NCBI GenBank assembly: GCA_031412335.1
Contig: JANOCT010000020.1
Location: forward strand, 1 to 64,000
DNA length: 64,000 nt
Source of the DNA: JBBQYA01 sp031412335
Lineage (GTDB): Bacteria > Bacteroidota > Bacteroidia > Sphingobacteriales > Sphingobacteriaceae
Reading direction: 5' to 3'
The position numbers and the translations under genes were made by a program. The number at the start of each line of letters is the position of its first letter. Within the stretch, counting starts at the first letter, position 1. Positions 9,057-18,400 of the stretch are shown here, one piece after another. The notes beneath the pieces are model-generated. The model was not told the origin of the DNA. It was given only the letters and a program-made list of their open reading frames with translations, and ran no database searches.

Positions 9057-9098
9057 TTACGGCATACCGATGTTAGCTGATGTTTTATGCTTTATTGA

Positions 9099-11375
9099 TT
9101 AATTGCTTACCGGTAAGTAAACAGAAAATGTTGCACCTTCTCCTTCAACACCCTGTGCATCAATATAACCACCGTGTAGCTCAGCTATTTTTTTGCAGAT
9201 GGATAAGCCAATACCTGTACCCATAAATTCTGTTTGAGTGTGTAAGCGTTGAAATATTTTAAACACTTTTTCTTCATATACTGCATTGAACCCTATCCCA
9301 TTGTCTTTTACAATAATTTTATAAAATTTTTGCGATGCAAAATTAATTTTTTCACTTGTCACCGTTTCACCTGAAATACTTATTACAGGCGTTACTTCTG
9401 CCCTGATAAATTTTATTGAATTACTAATTAGGTTTAAAAATAATTGCCTTAATTGAAATTGTATGCCGAACACTATTGGTAAATTATGAAGTTTTATACT
9501 AATATTTCTTTCTTCTATATTTTCCTTAAAATCTAATAAAATACCTTCAATAATTTCATTTAAGTCAACAGGATCTAGCTTTCTTTCTTCATTCATCACT
9601 TTTGAATAAATTAGCAAATCATCAATTAATACTTGCATTTTACTGGCAGATTTTTGCATCCGTAAAATATTTTCTTTGACAGAATCAGGTATTTTTGCTC
9701 CATCTTTTTCAAGAATTATAGAACCATATACCTGAATTTTCCGAAGGGGTTCTTTAAGGTCATGTGTACTAATCCAATTCATATTTGCCAGTTCATCATT
9801 TGCTTTTTGCAATTTTTCATTAAGGGTTAAATATTTTTCTTCTTCTACTCTTAAATCGGCTAAATGAAATTGTCTTTGTATAGTTGCAGTAATTGATTCT
9901 GCTTCCTTAAGCTCTGGTGATTTCCATTCAACGCTCGTAAACTTCACAGCCTGTTTCCAACTTTGAAATGACTTTCGGGGTGAAAGCATTAAATTTTCTT
10001 CATTTTTATTAACCGCCTTTGATGGGTCGCCTGCCCAATCAATATTCTTTTCCACCTCACGTCTCGTCCATACTATGCAATTTTTATTTTTGTCACTTAA
10101 CGGTAAATACACAACACCAGCAATGCTATTTGCAATTTGGGTTGCACCGGCATAATGTTGGTGCAACTCATGAGTGTTGAAATTCTGAGACCCTTTTTCT
10201 GATGTTAGCCATTTAATTAAATCATCAATTTTCTCTTCGCTTGGTAAATTACCTTCGGTGTAATTTTCTTCATTATAATGAAGTATTACGCCTTCTGCAT
10301 TTATTAAATCTTTTAGTTTTGAAAGGGTACTATTTTGCGTAAATGTGTGAGAGTTATTTATTAGTAGATTTTGAAAATCAACTGTTTTTTTTACGGTTTC
10401 TTTAGTAAGTTCAAACTCGTCTGCTGCTTGTCGCACATCTATTTGCGATGAAAGAAATATGCCCTGTAAATGTGCAGCAAGCCTAGTGTAATAAGGAATA
10501 TGCTTGGCACTGTAATGATGACAAGAAATTAAACCCCATAATTTTTTATGATGAAGAATAGAAATAACAAAAGTGGCGTCCACTCCCATATTCTTTAAAT
10601 ATTGAAGGTGTATAGGAGACACACTCCGTAAATTTGAAAGGCTCAAATCAAGATTATTATTTTTAGTTGAATCGTCATTAATGGTAAAGACAGGAACAGG
10701 GTTATAGCTAACATCTACCAACATTCTTACCAAATTACGCAAATAAAGCTCTCTTGCTTGTGCAGGAATATCTGTATGTGGGTAATGCAAATGTAAAAAA
10801 GGCTCTAGGTCTTCTTTTTTACTTTCCGCAAATACTTCCCCATTATAGTCCTTATCAAAACGGTAAATCATTACCCTATCATAGCCTGTAATACTTCGGG
10901 TTTCATCCGCAATATCCTGACAAAGACTTTGAAGATTATCTGCCCTTTCGGTGTGGTAGGCAAATCGTTTCATTTGAATTAATAGATCCGGCAAATCAAT
11001 TTTAGCTTCAACAAATAGCTCAAATTCAAGTATAATTACTTCATCGCTTTTGTGTGTAGTTACATGAAAAGTTTTTTCACTATAGTTTATGATAAAAGGT
11101 CGCAATAAATCAGTCGAAGATTCTTTAAACTGTTGTTCAATATTTTCAACATCAGCCTTACTAAAAATTGTTTCAAGTTTTTTGCCAAGAAGTTCAATAT
11201 GAGTTTTATTCAAAAAGTCGATACAGTTTTCACTACAGAAAGTCACAATATAATTTAGCTCTGTTACGGCAAGCAAAAAACCATGGGGTTGTATAGTGCC
11301 GGGTATATGAATGGCTTCACTTTCGCAGTTAAGTATAGTTGCTGTAGAATCATTTGCAATACTTTTAATTTTCAT
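9099..11375 (-). CDS. bphP: Bacteriophytochrome sensor histidine kinase
   Basis: 758 residues: PAS, GAF, PHY, HisKA, HATPase_c. The biliverdin-binding Cys is C17 in NCESEAIHIPGTIQPHG, the bacteriophytochrome position. The GAF domain carries the conserved DIPAQAR motif, the SPIHLQYLKNMG segment and LWGLISCHH, which line the chromophore. The PHY tongue has PRKSF. The phosphoacceptor is H538 in STHDLKEPLRKI, and the ATP lid has DNGIGFN and GTGIGLSI. All photochemical landmarks are present, so a red/far-red switch is expected; the kinase end is of the same type as the two PAS kinases in the window. The start overlaps the end of the heme oxygenase gene by 11 bp, giving a light-sensing operon with chromophore synthesis and a cognate receiver. 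Confidence 0.95.
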   Translation of the reverse strand: MKIKSIANDSTATILNCESEAIHIPGTIQPHGFLLAVTELNYIVTFCSENCIDFLNKTHIELLGKKLETIFSKADVENIEQQFKESSTDLLRPFIINYSEKTFHVTTHKSDEVIILEFELFVEAKIDLPDLLIQMKRFAYHTERADNLQSLCQDIADETRSITGYDRVMIYRFDKDYNGEVFAESKKEDLEPFLHLHYPHTDIPAQARELYLRNLVRMLVDVSYNPVPVFTINDDSTKNNNLDLSLSNLRSVSPIHLQYLKNMGVDATFVISILHHKKLWGLISCHHYSAKHIPYYTRLAAHLQGIFLSSQIDVRQAADEFELTKETVKKTVDFQNLLINNSHTFTQNSTLSKLKDLINAEGVILHYNEENYTEGNLPSEEKIDDLIKWLTSEKGSQNFNTHELHQHYAGATQIANSIAGVVYLPLSDKNKNCIVWTRREVEKNIDWAGDPSKAVNKNEENLMLSPRKSFQSWKQAVKFTSVEWKSPELKEAESITATIQRQFHLADLRVEEEKYLTLNEKLQKANDELANMNWISTHDLKEPLRKIQVYGSIILEKDGAKIPDSVKENILRMQKSASKMQVLIDDLLIYSKVMNEERKLDPVDLNEIIEGILLDFKENIEERNISIKLHNLPIVFGIQFQLRQLFLNLISNSIKFIRAEVTPVISISGETVTSEKINFASQKFYKIIVKDNGIGFNAVYEEKVFKIFQRLHTQTEFMGTGIGLSICKKIAELHGGYIDAQGVEGEGATFSVYLPVSN

Positions 11376-11964
11376 ATGTATAAATTTTTTCGATGTTGTT
11401 GCTTAATAAGCCATCTATGATTTTAAAGGTAGTAACAGCACCTTTTATTATTTTTTGTTCCTCAAGCGTTGATTTTGGCAAAGCTATAAGCTGTTGTAAA
11501 AATTCTTTCCACATGCTACCGGTTTTCTGTTGATAGCCTGAAAAATAAGCAGCATTTACCAAACCTAAGGGCATCACCTTTTGCAGATGTTTTACAATTA
11601 TTTGCCCACCAAGAGTTGAACCTTCCAAAACATATAATCCACCTGCAGCTAAATAAATATCAGGATATGTATCGGTAAAAAATGCTTCTTCAAGTAGTGT
11701 ATTTTTATTAATAGCAATGTCGAATGCTTTTAAATCATCTTCAATAAAAAGGGCTTTTTTTCTATCGTTGATATTTAGAAAATGATTAGTTAATATGGGA
11801 TAAATATATTGCTCAAAACCTTTGACATAGCTGTACAACCGAGTAAGATAACTATAGTAAATTTCTTTATTAACCTTTTCGCTCAGCAATGCCAGGGACA
11901 AACTGTTTAATTCAAGCTGTTTATGGCAGTCGGCTGTGGCAATCCTTAAGTTTTGTAAAAACAT
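11365..11964 (-). CDS. bphO: Biliverdin-producing heme oxygenase
   Basis: 199 residues, the usual length of bacterial heme oxygenases. The proximal heme ligand is expected at H14 (ADCHKQL), and the family motif YVLEGSTLGGQII is intact, with the glycine-rich distal helix. It opens heme to biliverdin, the chromophore of the phytochrome encoded immediately downstream with an 11-bp overlap. The preceding receiver gene ends 24 bp upstream, so the three form one transcription unit. Confidence 0.93.
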   Translation of the reverse strand: MFLQNLRIATADCHKQLELNSLSLALLSEKVNKEIYYSYLTRLYSYVKGFEQYIYPILTNHFLNINDRKKALFIEDDLKAFDIAINKNTLLEEAFFTDTYPDIYLAAGGLYVLEGSTLGGQIIVKHLQKVMPLGLVNAAYFSGYQQKTGSMWKEFLQQLIALPKSTLEEQKIIKGAVTTFKIIDGLLSNNIEKIYTYEN

Positions 11965-11988
11965 TTGTAATGCTTTAATGATGAAAAT

Positions 11989-12387
11989 TCATTTTAATGT
12001 ATCCCAATCCATTAGTAAACATTTCGATAGCGTATCTTTAAATAAGCTGAAACTGTTTGGTTTTTGTAAACTTAAATCTGCTCCCATTTTATACAGTTCT
12101 CTTTTCTGCTCAGGATTGCAGGATGTAGATAGAATGACTGTAATAATTTCTTTCCATTTTACAGACTCTTTTATCTCCTGCAAACATTCTATACCATTTT
12201 TAAGCGGCATATTTAAATCTAAAAAGATAAATTCGGGAAGTTGTTTTTCACTTTTTAGAAGCCCCATTAGCTCCATTCCGTTTTTAGCAACAGAAATTTG
12301 TATATCTGGTGAAATTTCGAATATAATGTCGATGAAGAATTCCATATCTTCAACATCATCTTCAGCTAAAAAAAGTTTTGTTTTCAT
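11989..12387 (-). CDS. Response regulator receiver of the phytochrome operon
   Basis: 132 residues, a single receiver domain with acidic residues in AEDDVED, phosphoacceptor D57 in FLDLNMP, the Thr/Ser in ILSTS and a KP motif (LQKPNSF). It is first in the operon with heme oxygenase and phytochrome and is the probable target of the phytochrome kinase. It is related to the receivers at 1667-2128 and 27488-27934. It lacks a DNA-binding domain. Confidence 0.9.
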   Translation of the reverse strand: MKTKLFLAEDDVEDMEFFIDIIFEISPDIQISVAKNGMELMGLLKSEKQLPEFIFLDLNMPLKNGIECLQEIKESVKWKEIITVILSTSCNPEQKRELYKMGADLSLQKPNSFSLFKDTLSKCLLMDWDTLK

Positions 12388-12876
12388 GACTTATGTTTGT
12401 TACATGTTCGGTATCACGTTTTGTAAAATAGCAAACTCATAGATTTGCAAATTTTGTAATATCGCATATTAAATTGGCTTATAATATTGAGTAAGTTTTA
12501 AACTCAATATTTATTGACTGGTAAAGAAAGATGTAATTTATAGTATTTTAAGATAAAGATTAGAATCTCATCTAATTGATTTTCTTTGCTCAATCTGATT
12601 TTTTTTCAAAGGTAAATTTATAATTGAAAAATTTGATAGAAACTGAAACTTAATAATTGACCTTTCATTGATAAAATGGTAAATGTTTATTGAATAAGAT
12701 AATGACTTTACCATCTTGTCGAAAAAAAATTATAGTTTTTGTTTGGCTCACGGTCATATTTTTTCCTGATTAATCGGATATAATTATAGATTACTATTAA
12801 AGGAAAAAATAAATATTCAGTTTAATCGGTAAAATTTGGTACATAATTTAATAGTTTCAAAGGAATACTTAAGAAT
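12388..12876. other. Divergent intergenic region between phytochrome operon and flavoprotein
   Basis: 489 bp of very AT-rich DNA with no gene. It must hold both divergent promoters. It contains an operator-like inverted repeat at 12486-12508. A stretch near 12667-12692 (CATTGATAAAATGG...TTTATTG) resembles one near 28040-28065, upstream of the other receiver/kinase operon. Confidence 0.6.
12486..12508. promoter_or_regulatory. Possible degenerate operator related to the TTGAGTAC palindrome
   Basis: Inverted repeat ATTGAGT and ACTCAAT with a 9-bp spacer, about 100 bp upstream of the phytochrome-operon receiver. It shares the TTGAGT/ACTCAA core with the arrays at 8434 and 28066 but lacks the full arms. 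In AT-rich DNA this may be chance. Confidence 0.3.
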
Positions 12877-14646
12877 ATGGAATCCAATAGTAAAATGAGT
12901 AAAAAAATTGCATTAGTAGGTGGCGGACCTGCGGCTTTATTTATGTTTAAAAAAATAATTGATAAGCACCAACAAGAAAAGCTAGAAATAATAGTATACG
13001 AAAAGAACAAACAGTTAGGTGCCGGGATGCCGTACAGTGAAATAGGTGCATTGCCTGAACATATAACCAATGTATCGGGAAATGAAATACCCAACTTACC
13101 AGAATCTATAAAAGAATGGGTAGCTAAGGCAGACAAGGCAATCTTAAAACCTTATAATATTAACAGCGAAAATTTCAATGATTTTAAAGTATTACCCAGA
13201 TTACTTTTTGGCATTTACCTGCAACATCAATTTGAAATACTTATTAAAGAAAGCAAACAAAGAAATATAAAGTCTACTATTTGGTATAGTACTACGGTAG
13301 AAGATATTATGTATGATACCAACACAAAATTAATAACCATACTTGATGACAGACAAAAAAAAATAGTAGTTAATGATGTAGTAATTTGTACGGGGCATAT
13401 ATGGCCAAAATATTATGAGGGCACTATTAATGGATGGTTTGATTCTCCTTATCCTCCACAAAAATTAAAGCAACAGTATAATGCTCCGATTGCTATTAAA
13501 GGTGCTTCTCTTACAGCCATAGATGCCATTAAAACTATTGCTTATGCAAATGGTGAGTTTGTGAAAAACGAAGACAATTCTTACACATATATGCTTGCCG
13601 ATGACAGCAAAGGGCTTTCCATGGTACTGCATTCTCTGCATGGTTATTTACCTGCAGTAAGGTTTCATTTAGAAGATACTCATCTAAAACCTAAAAACTT
13701 TATTGAAGAAAAGGATGTCCCGATTTTAAAAGAAAAATATGGTGGTTATATTCCCTTAGATTTTATTTTTCAAACCAATTTTTTGGAGCCTTTAGCAAAA
13801 TATGACAAGGCTCTCTATGATATTATTAAGGATTTCAGCATAGAAGAATTTGTAGCCTACATGTTTAGAGACAGAGAAAATATGGATGGCTTTCAATTGC
13901 TTAAACAGGAATATAAAGAAGCTGAAGAGAGTATAGAAAACAGGAAATCTGTTATTTGGAAAGAAACGCTTGGAGCGTTAAGTTATGCGATGAATTACCC
14001 TGCCAAGCACATGAGTGCAGAGGATATGCTACGGTTAAAAAAAGTTTTGATGCCACTTGTTTCTTTAATCATTGCATATGTGCCACAAAGTTCGACCCGA
14101 GAATTATTGGCGTTGCATGATGCAGTAATTTTAAGCTTGAAATCAGTTGATGAAAACAGCGATGTAAAACCAAGTGAAAACGGCTGTGCTGAATATTATT
14201 ATGATGACAACGAAAACAACAAACAGCATTTTAAAACCTATGTAAATGCCGTAGGACAACCGGCAATGGAGATGAATGATTTCCCATTTAAATCGTTGGT
14301 GGCTGATGAAATTGTATCTCCTGCATTCTTGCGTTTTAAGAACCATGAAGATGCAGAGCAGGAAATCACTAAAGCTAATAAAATGGTTATACCTGCTGCC
14401 ACCGAGGGTTATTATTTAAAAGTTCCGGGTATCAATATCAATGATCATTTTCAGGTGCTGAATAAATATGGGGCTATTAATCCAACTATTTTTATCATGG
14501 CGGTTCCTTTTATTGGCGGCTTAAACCCTGATTTTTCTGGACTAGATTTCTGTGATACCGCCTCTGATAGAATTGCAGAAACTATTTTTACAACGAATAA
14601 AATAGTTCGGAATGTAGCAATGAATGGGGTAGATACCTTAAATTGA
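12877..14646 (+). CDS. FAD/NAD(P)-binding protein
   Basis: 589 residues. The N-terminus has a Rossmann dinucleotide motif (IALVGGGPAALFMF) followed by an acidic strand end (VYEKNKQLGAGMPYS), as in the NAD_binding_9 group of flavoproteins. CTGH near residue 170 and a second nucleotide-binding region (IAIKGASLTAIDAI) are consistent with this. The C-terminus (FIGGLNPDFSGLDFCDTAS) has the usual closing FAD-contact form. The substrate is unknown. The start could be ATG 12877 or ATG 12895; the Rossmann strand follows both. It is divergent from the phytochrome operon, sharing its upstream region, but a functional link is not shown. Confidence 0.8.
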   Translation: MESNSKMSKKIALVGGGPAALFMFKKIIDKHQQEKLEIIVYEKNKQLGAGMPYSEIGALPEHITNVSGNEIPNLPESIKEWVAKADKAILKPYNINSENFNDFKVLPRLLFGIYLQHQFEILIKESKQRNIKSTIWYSTTVEDIMYDTNTKLITILDDRQKKIVVNDVVICTGHIWPKYYEGTINGWFDSPYPPQKLKQQYNAPIAIKGASLTAIDAIKTIAYANGEFVKNEDNSYTYMLADDSKGLSMVLHSLHGYLPAVRFHLEDTHLKPKNFIEEKDVPILKEKYGGYIPLDFIFQTNFLEPLAKYDKALYDIIKDFSIEEFVAYMFRDRENMDGFQLLKQEYKEAEESIENRKSVIWKETLGALSYAMNYPAKHMSAEDMLRLKKVLMPLVSLIIAYVPQSSTRELLALHDAVILSLKSVDENSDVKPSENGCAEYYYDDNENNKQHFKTYVNAVGQPAMEMNDFPFKSLVADEIVSPAFLRFKNHEDAEQEITKANKMVIPAATEGYYLKVPGININDHFQVLNKYGAINPTIFIMAVPFIGGLNPDFSGLDFCDTASDRIAETIFTTNKIVRNVAMNGVDTLN

Positions 14647-14700
14647 AATCTTATTCTTTCAACTAATGATGATTAAATTTTTAGAAGATTTTTTGCCTAA

Positions 14701-14931
14701 TTATTCTTCATTAAAATGTGTTTTTGGCTGCGATAATATTTCATAAACTAACACCAGTTTAAGATTTTCATATGAGATATGGACAGGGTTTGAAGATAAC
14801 TTAATATTAGGCATATTTTCAAAATGCTTTTTTTCAAACTCATCTTTATTAAAAGGTAAAGCTGTCGAATATCCAGCTTTTTCAATTAAGTCTAATTTGA
14901 TAATAATGTACTCTTTTTCGCTGTTTATCAT
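14701..14931 (-). CDS. Small hypothetical protein
   Basis: 76 residues, acidic and Lys/Glu-rich, with no recognised domain, signal or membrane segment. It starts at an ATG after a short AT-rich leader and stands alone, convergent to the flavoprotein gene. Its amino-acid make-up is protein-like, but no family match is evident, so it may be spurious. Confidence 0.4.
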   Translation of the reverse strand: MINSEKEYIIIKLDLIEKAGYSTALPFNKDEFEKKHFENMPNIKLSSNPVHISYENLKLVLVYEILSQPKTHFNEE

Positions 14932-15139
14932 GATTTATTGATTGAAATTTATTGCTAGTTTAAAAATATTTCATGATTTGATGTCTTTATGATAAAGTTT
15001 AAAAAGTGTCAAAATGTTTAAAATATTTTCAAAGTTCAGATTAAATTACAGGTTACTAAATCAAATTATATAGTTTTCTTTATTAATTTCGGACAATATT
15101 TGGTACGAATTATTCAAAACGGGAAGTACGTTAGGCATA

Positions 15140-15226
15140 AATTATTGCTGATAACAGCGTAAAGATTTTACAAACTAAACCCAAAAGCCTTTCAACGAAA
15201 GTTGAAGGGCTTTTTTTGTGGGGTTA
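15140..15226. repeat. 85-bp dispersed repeat with GAAA-loop hairpin (copy B)
   Basis: Counterpart of 8664-8746, sharing GATAACAnCGTAAAGATTTT and the hairpin AAAGCCTTTCAAC-GAAA-GTTGAAGGGCTTT followed by a T run. It lies in the gene-free stretch 14932-15320 together with the inverted-repeat element at 15264. Nothing else is seen there. Confidence 0.6.
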
Positions 15227-15263
15227 ATTTTATTTGTAAATCGGAGAATTACTAACATTAAAA

Positions 15264-15280
15264 CGTAGTCTGGAGACATA
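15264..15280. repeat. GTAGTCTGGAGAC short repeat (copy 1)
   Basis: CGTAGTCTGGAGACATA is an imperfect version of the palindromic element at 21221-21240. Both are followed by a GCCG...GAACAG segment (here interrupted, near 15280-15312). It looks like a second REP-type family. Confidence 0.45.
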
Positions 15281-15320
15281 AGCCGGATAATACTTGGAGA
15301 AACGGCGAACAGGGTTTCTT

Positions 15321-16985
15321 TTAGTTTTCATTCAAATATCGATGCACCAAGCTGATGCTCATGGCCCCATCGCCTACGGCACTTGCCACGCGACTCATTG
15401 CTCCAGAACGAACGTCGCCAGCAGCAAATATTCCTGGAATGCAGGTTTCAAGAATAAACGGTTCTCTTTCTTCCTTCCAAACCTTAGAGAAACCTTCGGT
15501 GTTTTGCAAATCTCGACCGGTAAAGATAAAGCCTTTCTTATCCATCATCAATGATCCTTCCAGCCATTCGGTGTAGGGTTTTGCACCAATAAACACGAAT
15601 ACAGCATCACAATCTACTTGCTTTTCCACTTTTGTATTACTGTTGGAAATGGTCACTTTTTTCAATTGCTCATCCCCTTCTGCATCCAGCAATTCTGTGA
15701 ACGGAAGCACTTCGATGTTTGGTGTAGCATTAATCTGATCGATCAAATAAGAAGACATGGTTTCTATTAAATCAGGTTTGCGTATCACGATATAAACTTG
15801 TCTCGCAAACTGGCTCAAATACATGGCACCCTGTCCGGCAGAGTTTCCGCCGCCAACTACATATACTTGCTTGTTCGCACAGTTGGCAGCTTCGGTAGTC
15901 GCAGCACCGTAATACACGCCTATTCCTGTATACTCTGGAAGCCTTCCATTCTCCAATTTTCGGTAATCAACTCCCGTAGAAATCACAACCGCTCTCGTAT
16001 TCACAGTAGCTCCATCTGCCAAGTGCAAAATCTTATAACTGTTTTTGAGCTCTATTTTATTCACTTGCTGTGGAGATAAAAATTCTACTCCAAACCGAGT
16101 GGCTTGCGCAATGGCTCTTCTGCTCAAATCGCTTCCGCTGATACCTGTCGGAAAACCCAAATAATTTTCGATTCGTGAGCTGGTTCCAGCTTGCCCGCCT
16201 GGTGCTCTGCGTTCTATCAATAAGGTTTTAAGTCCTTCTGATCCGCCATACACCCCTGCGGCTAAACCAGCAGGACCAGCACCAATGATCACAACATCGT
16301 ACAAATCGCTCTTTGCATTTGGATGTAATCCGAGCGGTTCTGCTACATCTTCATTCTTTGTGTAGGTAACGTATTTGCGATCTTCAAAAATCACTACGGG
16401 CAAATCTTCGTTAGAGAAGCCATGCAATTCCTGCATTTCTGCCGCTTTTGGATTGGTTTGAACATCCAACCACTGATATGGAAAAAGATTGCCTGCTAAG
16501 AAATCTTTGATTTGATGCGATTTTGGTGAAAACTGATATCCTACCACTTTGATGCCTTTAAACTCTGGCTGATAATTGGCCAACCAATCGTCTAATAAAT
16601 CATCAATTACCGGATATAGTTTTTCTTCAGGCGGATCCCATGGTTTCATCAAATAATAATCGAGCTGCACATCATTGATGGCTTTAATTGCTGCGTCTGT
16701 ATCGGAATAAGCGGTGAGCAAAACCCGTTTTGCATGGGGGAAAAACGGAATTGCCTTCACCAAAAATTCTACCCCGAGCATTTCTGGCATGCGCTGATCG
16801 CTTAAAAACAACGCAATGGTTTCTCCTTTTTTCTTCAGATCCTCAGCTGTTTGGAGAGCTTCATTTGCACTATCCGTGCTCAACACACGATAGTCTTTTC
16901 TATATCTTGTTTTAATATCCCTAGTAATGGCGCGCAATACGTTGGCATCATCGTCCACTATTAGAATTATAGGAAGTTGGCTCAT
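15321..16985 (-). CDS. Response regulator fused to thioredoxin-reductase-like flavoprotein
   Basis: 554 residues. A receiver domain (1-135, phosphoacceptor D63 in FLSDQRMPE, KP at 114-115) is followed by a thioredoxin/glutaredoxin-like linker domain (about 143-215) and then a two-dinucleotide-domain flavoprotein: FAD motif IIGAGPAG at 233-240 and NAD(P)H motif GGGNSAGQG at 377-385, with AAGDVR near the end. The CxxC expected in thioredoxin reductases within the NADPH domain is absent (GVYYGAATTEA), and the linker has SPKS where a glutaredoxin would have CPxC. A classic disulfide relay is therefore unlikely; redox sensing or another acceptor is inferred. The gene lies 14 bp downstream of its likely partner kinase. 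Confidence 0.85.
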   Translation of the reverse strand: MSQLPIILIVDDDANVLRAITRDIKTRYRKDYRVLSTDSANEALQTAEDLKKKGETIALFLSDQRMPEMLGVEFLVKAIPFFPHAKRVLLTAYSDTDAAIKAINDVQLDYYLMKPWDPPEEKLYPVIDDLLDDWLANYQPEFKGIKVVGYQFSPKSHQIKDFLAGNLFPYQWLDVQTNPKAAEMQELHGFSNEDLPVVIFEDRKYVTYTKNEDVAEPLGLHPNAKSDLYDVVIIGAGPAGLAAGVYGGSEGLKTLLIERRAPGGQAGTSSRIENYLGFPTGISGSDLSRRAIAQATRFGVEFLSPQQVNKIELKNSYKILHLADGATVNTRAVVISTGVDYRKLENGRLPEYTGIGVYYGAATTEAANCANKQVYVVGGGNSAGQGAMYLSQFARQVYIVIRKPDLIETMSSYLIDQINATPNIEVLPFTELLDAEGDEQLKKVTISNSNTKVEKQVDCDAVFVFIGAKPYTEWLEGSLMMDKKGFIFTGRDLQNTEGFSKVWKEEREPFILETCIPGIFAAGDVRSGAMSRVASAVGDGAMSISLVHRYLNEN

Positions 16986-16999
16986 GTTCTATATTTTCT

Positions 17000-18400
17000 T
17001 TAGCCGTTAATGGGGAAACACATGGTAAATGTGGTATTTCCCGGTTCCGACTTTACTTTGATATCGCCATTATGGCGCTGTTTCATTATTTTATGTACCA
17101 AATCCAATCCCATTCCAGTTCCTTTTCCAATTTCTTTGGTTGAGAAAAACGGGTCAAAAATTTTATCCATTGTTTCTGGCGAGATGCCTGATCCTGTATC
17201 TGAAATTCTCACTTCTACAAAATCCCCCATTCGCTCGGTATTGATGGCTAAGGTTCCACCATTTGCTTCCATAGCATCAATCGCATTGTCAATCAAATTG
17301 GTAAAAACCTGATTCACTTCACCAGGGAAAGCTTGAATATTAGGAATTTCTCTGAACTGTTCATCTACCTGCACCTTGTTTTGCCGAAGCTTGTGACCGA
17401 GCATGGTGATGGTTGACCGTAAACCCAAATGAAGATCGGTTGGTTGTTTGTCTTGAGACCGATCCATGTGGGTATAGTTTTTTACCGAACCCACCAAATC
17501 AGATATTCGCTTGGAGGCATCGGCAATTTCAGCAACCATTTTTTCAGTCACTAAATTATTCACCATCCAACCAAAAACAGCGCTTAACGATTCATCAGGA
17601 ACTTCCTGATTTACCTTTTCAAAATCTTGGACACAAAAATTGAAATCGGCAAATACCTCTGCCCACTCCATGGAATCTTCCATGTCCTTGTCATCCATCC
17701 AGTTGCTGAGCTCATCTTCTAAGGCTGTCTTTTCCATCAAGCTTAGGTGCGTTTTTTCGGTCGCTTGAAGCCTTGAGAATAAGACTTCGTTCACCACATC
17801 TACTTGCTCTGAATTCACTTTGATGGCCATTATCAATTTGAACTTTTCAGTAGTAGATTTCAAATGTTTTTTCAAAGCCTCGCTGCTTCTAACTACTGCT
17901 GAAGCTGGATTGTTTAGCTCATGTGCTAATCCCGCTGAAAGCTTTCCCAAGGAGGTTAGTTTTTCGTTTTGTTGCTGCACAGTTGTGAAACTTCTGATGC
18001 GATCGGTCATGCGATGCACCAGCACTTCGGTAAGTTCATGATGGTTGCAAATCATGTCGGGAAATTTATTGCGGTCCAAAGCAAAGACTATCGATTTCTT
18101 AGAGGCTTCTCCACTGCCTGTCGCCACTTTCATACGAGAGTAAGGCAGCACTCCGGTGATGTCTTTCGTGCCTATTTCTGTTAACGTCTGTCGTTTGCCA
18201 TTTCGCTCCATGAAAATAGTGAAAAGGCCATCGTGAATGACATACATATGTGTTGCCGGCTCTCTTGTTTTGAACAGCAAATCGCCCTGCTCAAAAATTT
18301 TCAACTCCATGTTTTCTGCAAGCCATTGCATCTGATTGTCTGGCACACCCTCAAAACCAACCATGGATTGAAGTGATTGCTTGATTTCAGTTATCGTCAT
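17000..18400 (-). CDS. Sensor histidine kinase with N-terminal cNMP-binding-fold domain
   Basis: 466 residues. Residues 1-130 form a cyclic-nucleotide-binding-type beta-roll (FEQGDLLFKTREPATHMYVI, then GLFTIFMERNG), but the phosphate-binding cassette with GE and RA motifs is not recognisable, so cNMP binding is doubtful. HisKA follows with phosphoacceptor H160 in AGLAHELNNPASAV, then a helical insert, then HATPase_c with NLIDNAIDAM, DTGSGI and GTGMGLDLV. No membrane segment. It is encoded 14 bp upstream of the receiver-flavoprotein gene; the two make a two-component pair, presumably monitoring redox state. Confidence 0.88.
   Translation of the reverse strand: MTITEIKQSLQSMVGFEGVPDNQMQWLAENMELKIFEQGDLLFKTREPATHMYVIHDGLFTIFMERNGKRQTLTEIGTKDITGVLPYSRMKVATGSGEASKKSIVFALDRNKFPDMICNHHELTEVLVHRMTDRIRSFTTVQQQNEKLTSLGKLSAGLAHELNNPASAVVRSSEALKKHLKSTTEKFKLIMAIKVNSEQVDVVNEVLFSRLQATEKTHLSLMEKTALEDELSNWMDDKDMEDSMEWAEVFADFNFCVQDFEKVNQEVPDESLSAVFGWMVNNLVTEKMVAEIADASKRISDLVGSVKNYTHMDRSQDKQPTDLHLGLRSTITMLGHKLRQNKVQVDEQFREIPNIQAFPGEVNQVFTNLIDNAIDAMEANGGTLAINTERMGDFVEVRISDTGSGISPETMDKIFDPFFSTKEIGKGTGMGLDLVHKIMKQRHNGDIKVKSEPGNTTFTMCFPING

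Noticed and set aside
9057..9098. attC-like integron site near the end of the phytochrome gene
   Set aside because: The GCATA...TATGC arms are short and the core lacks convincing paired simple sites; no integrase is present.
11936..12442. 168-codon plus-strand frame opposite the phytochrome-operon receiver
   Set aside because: It is the antisense shadow of the receiver and the heme oxygenase start, with no protein features.
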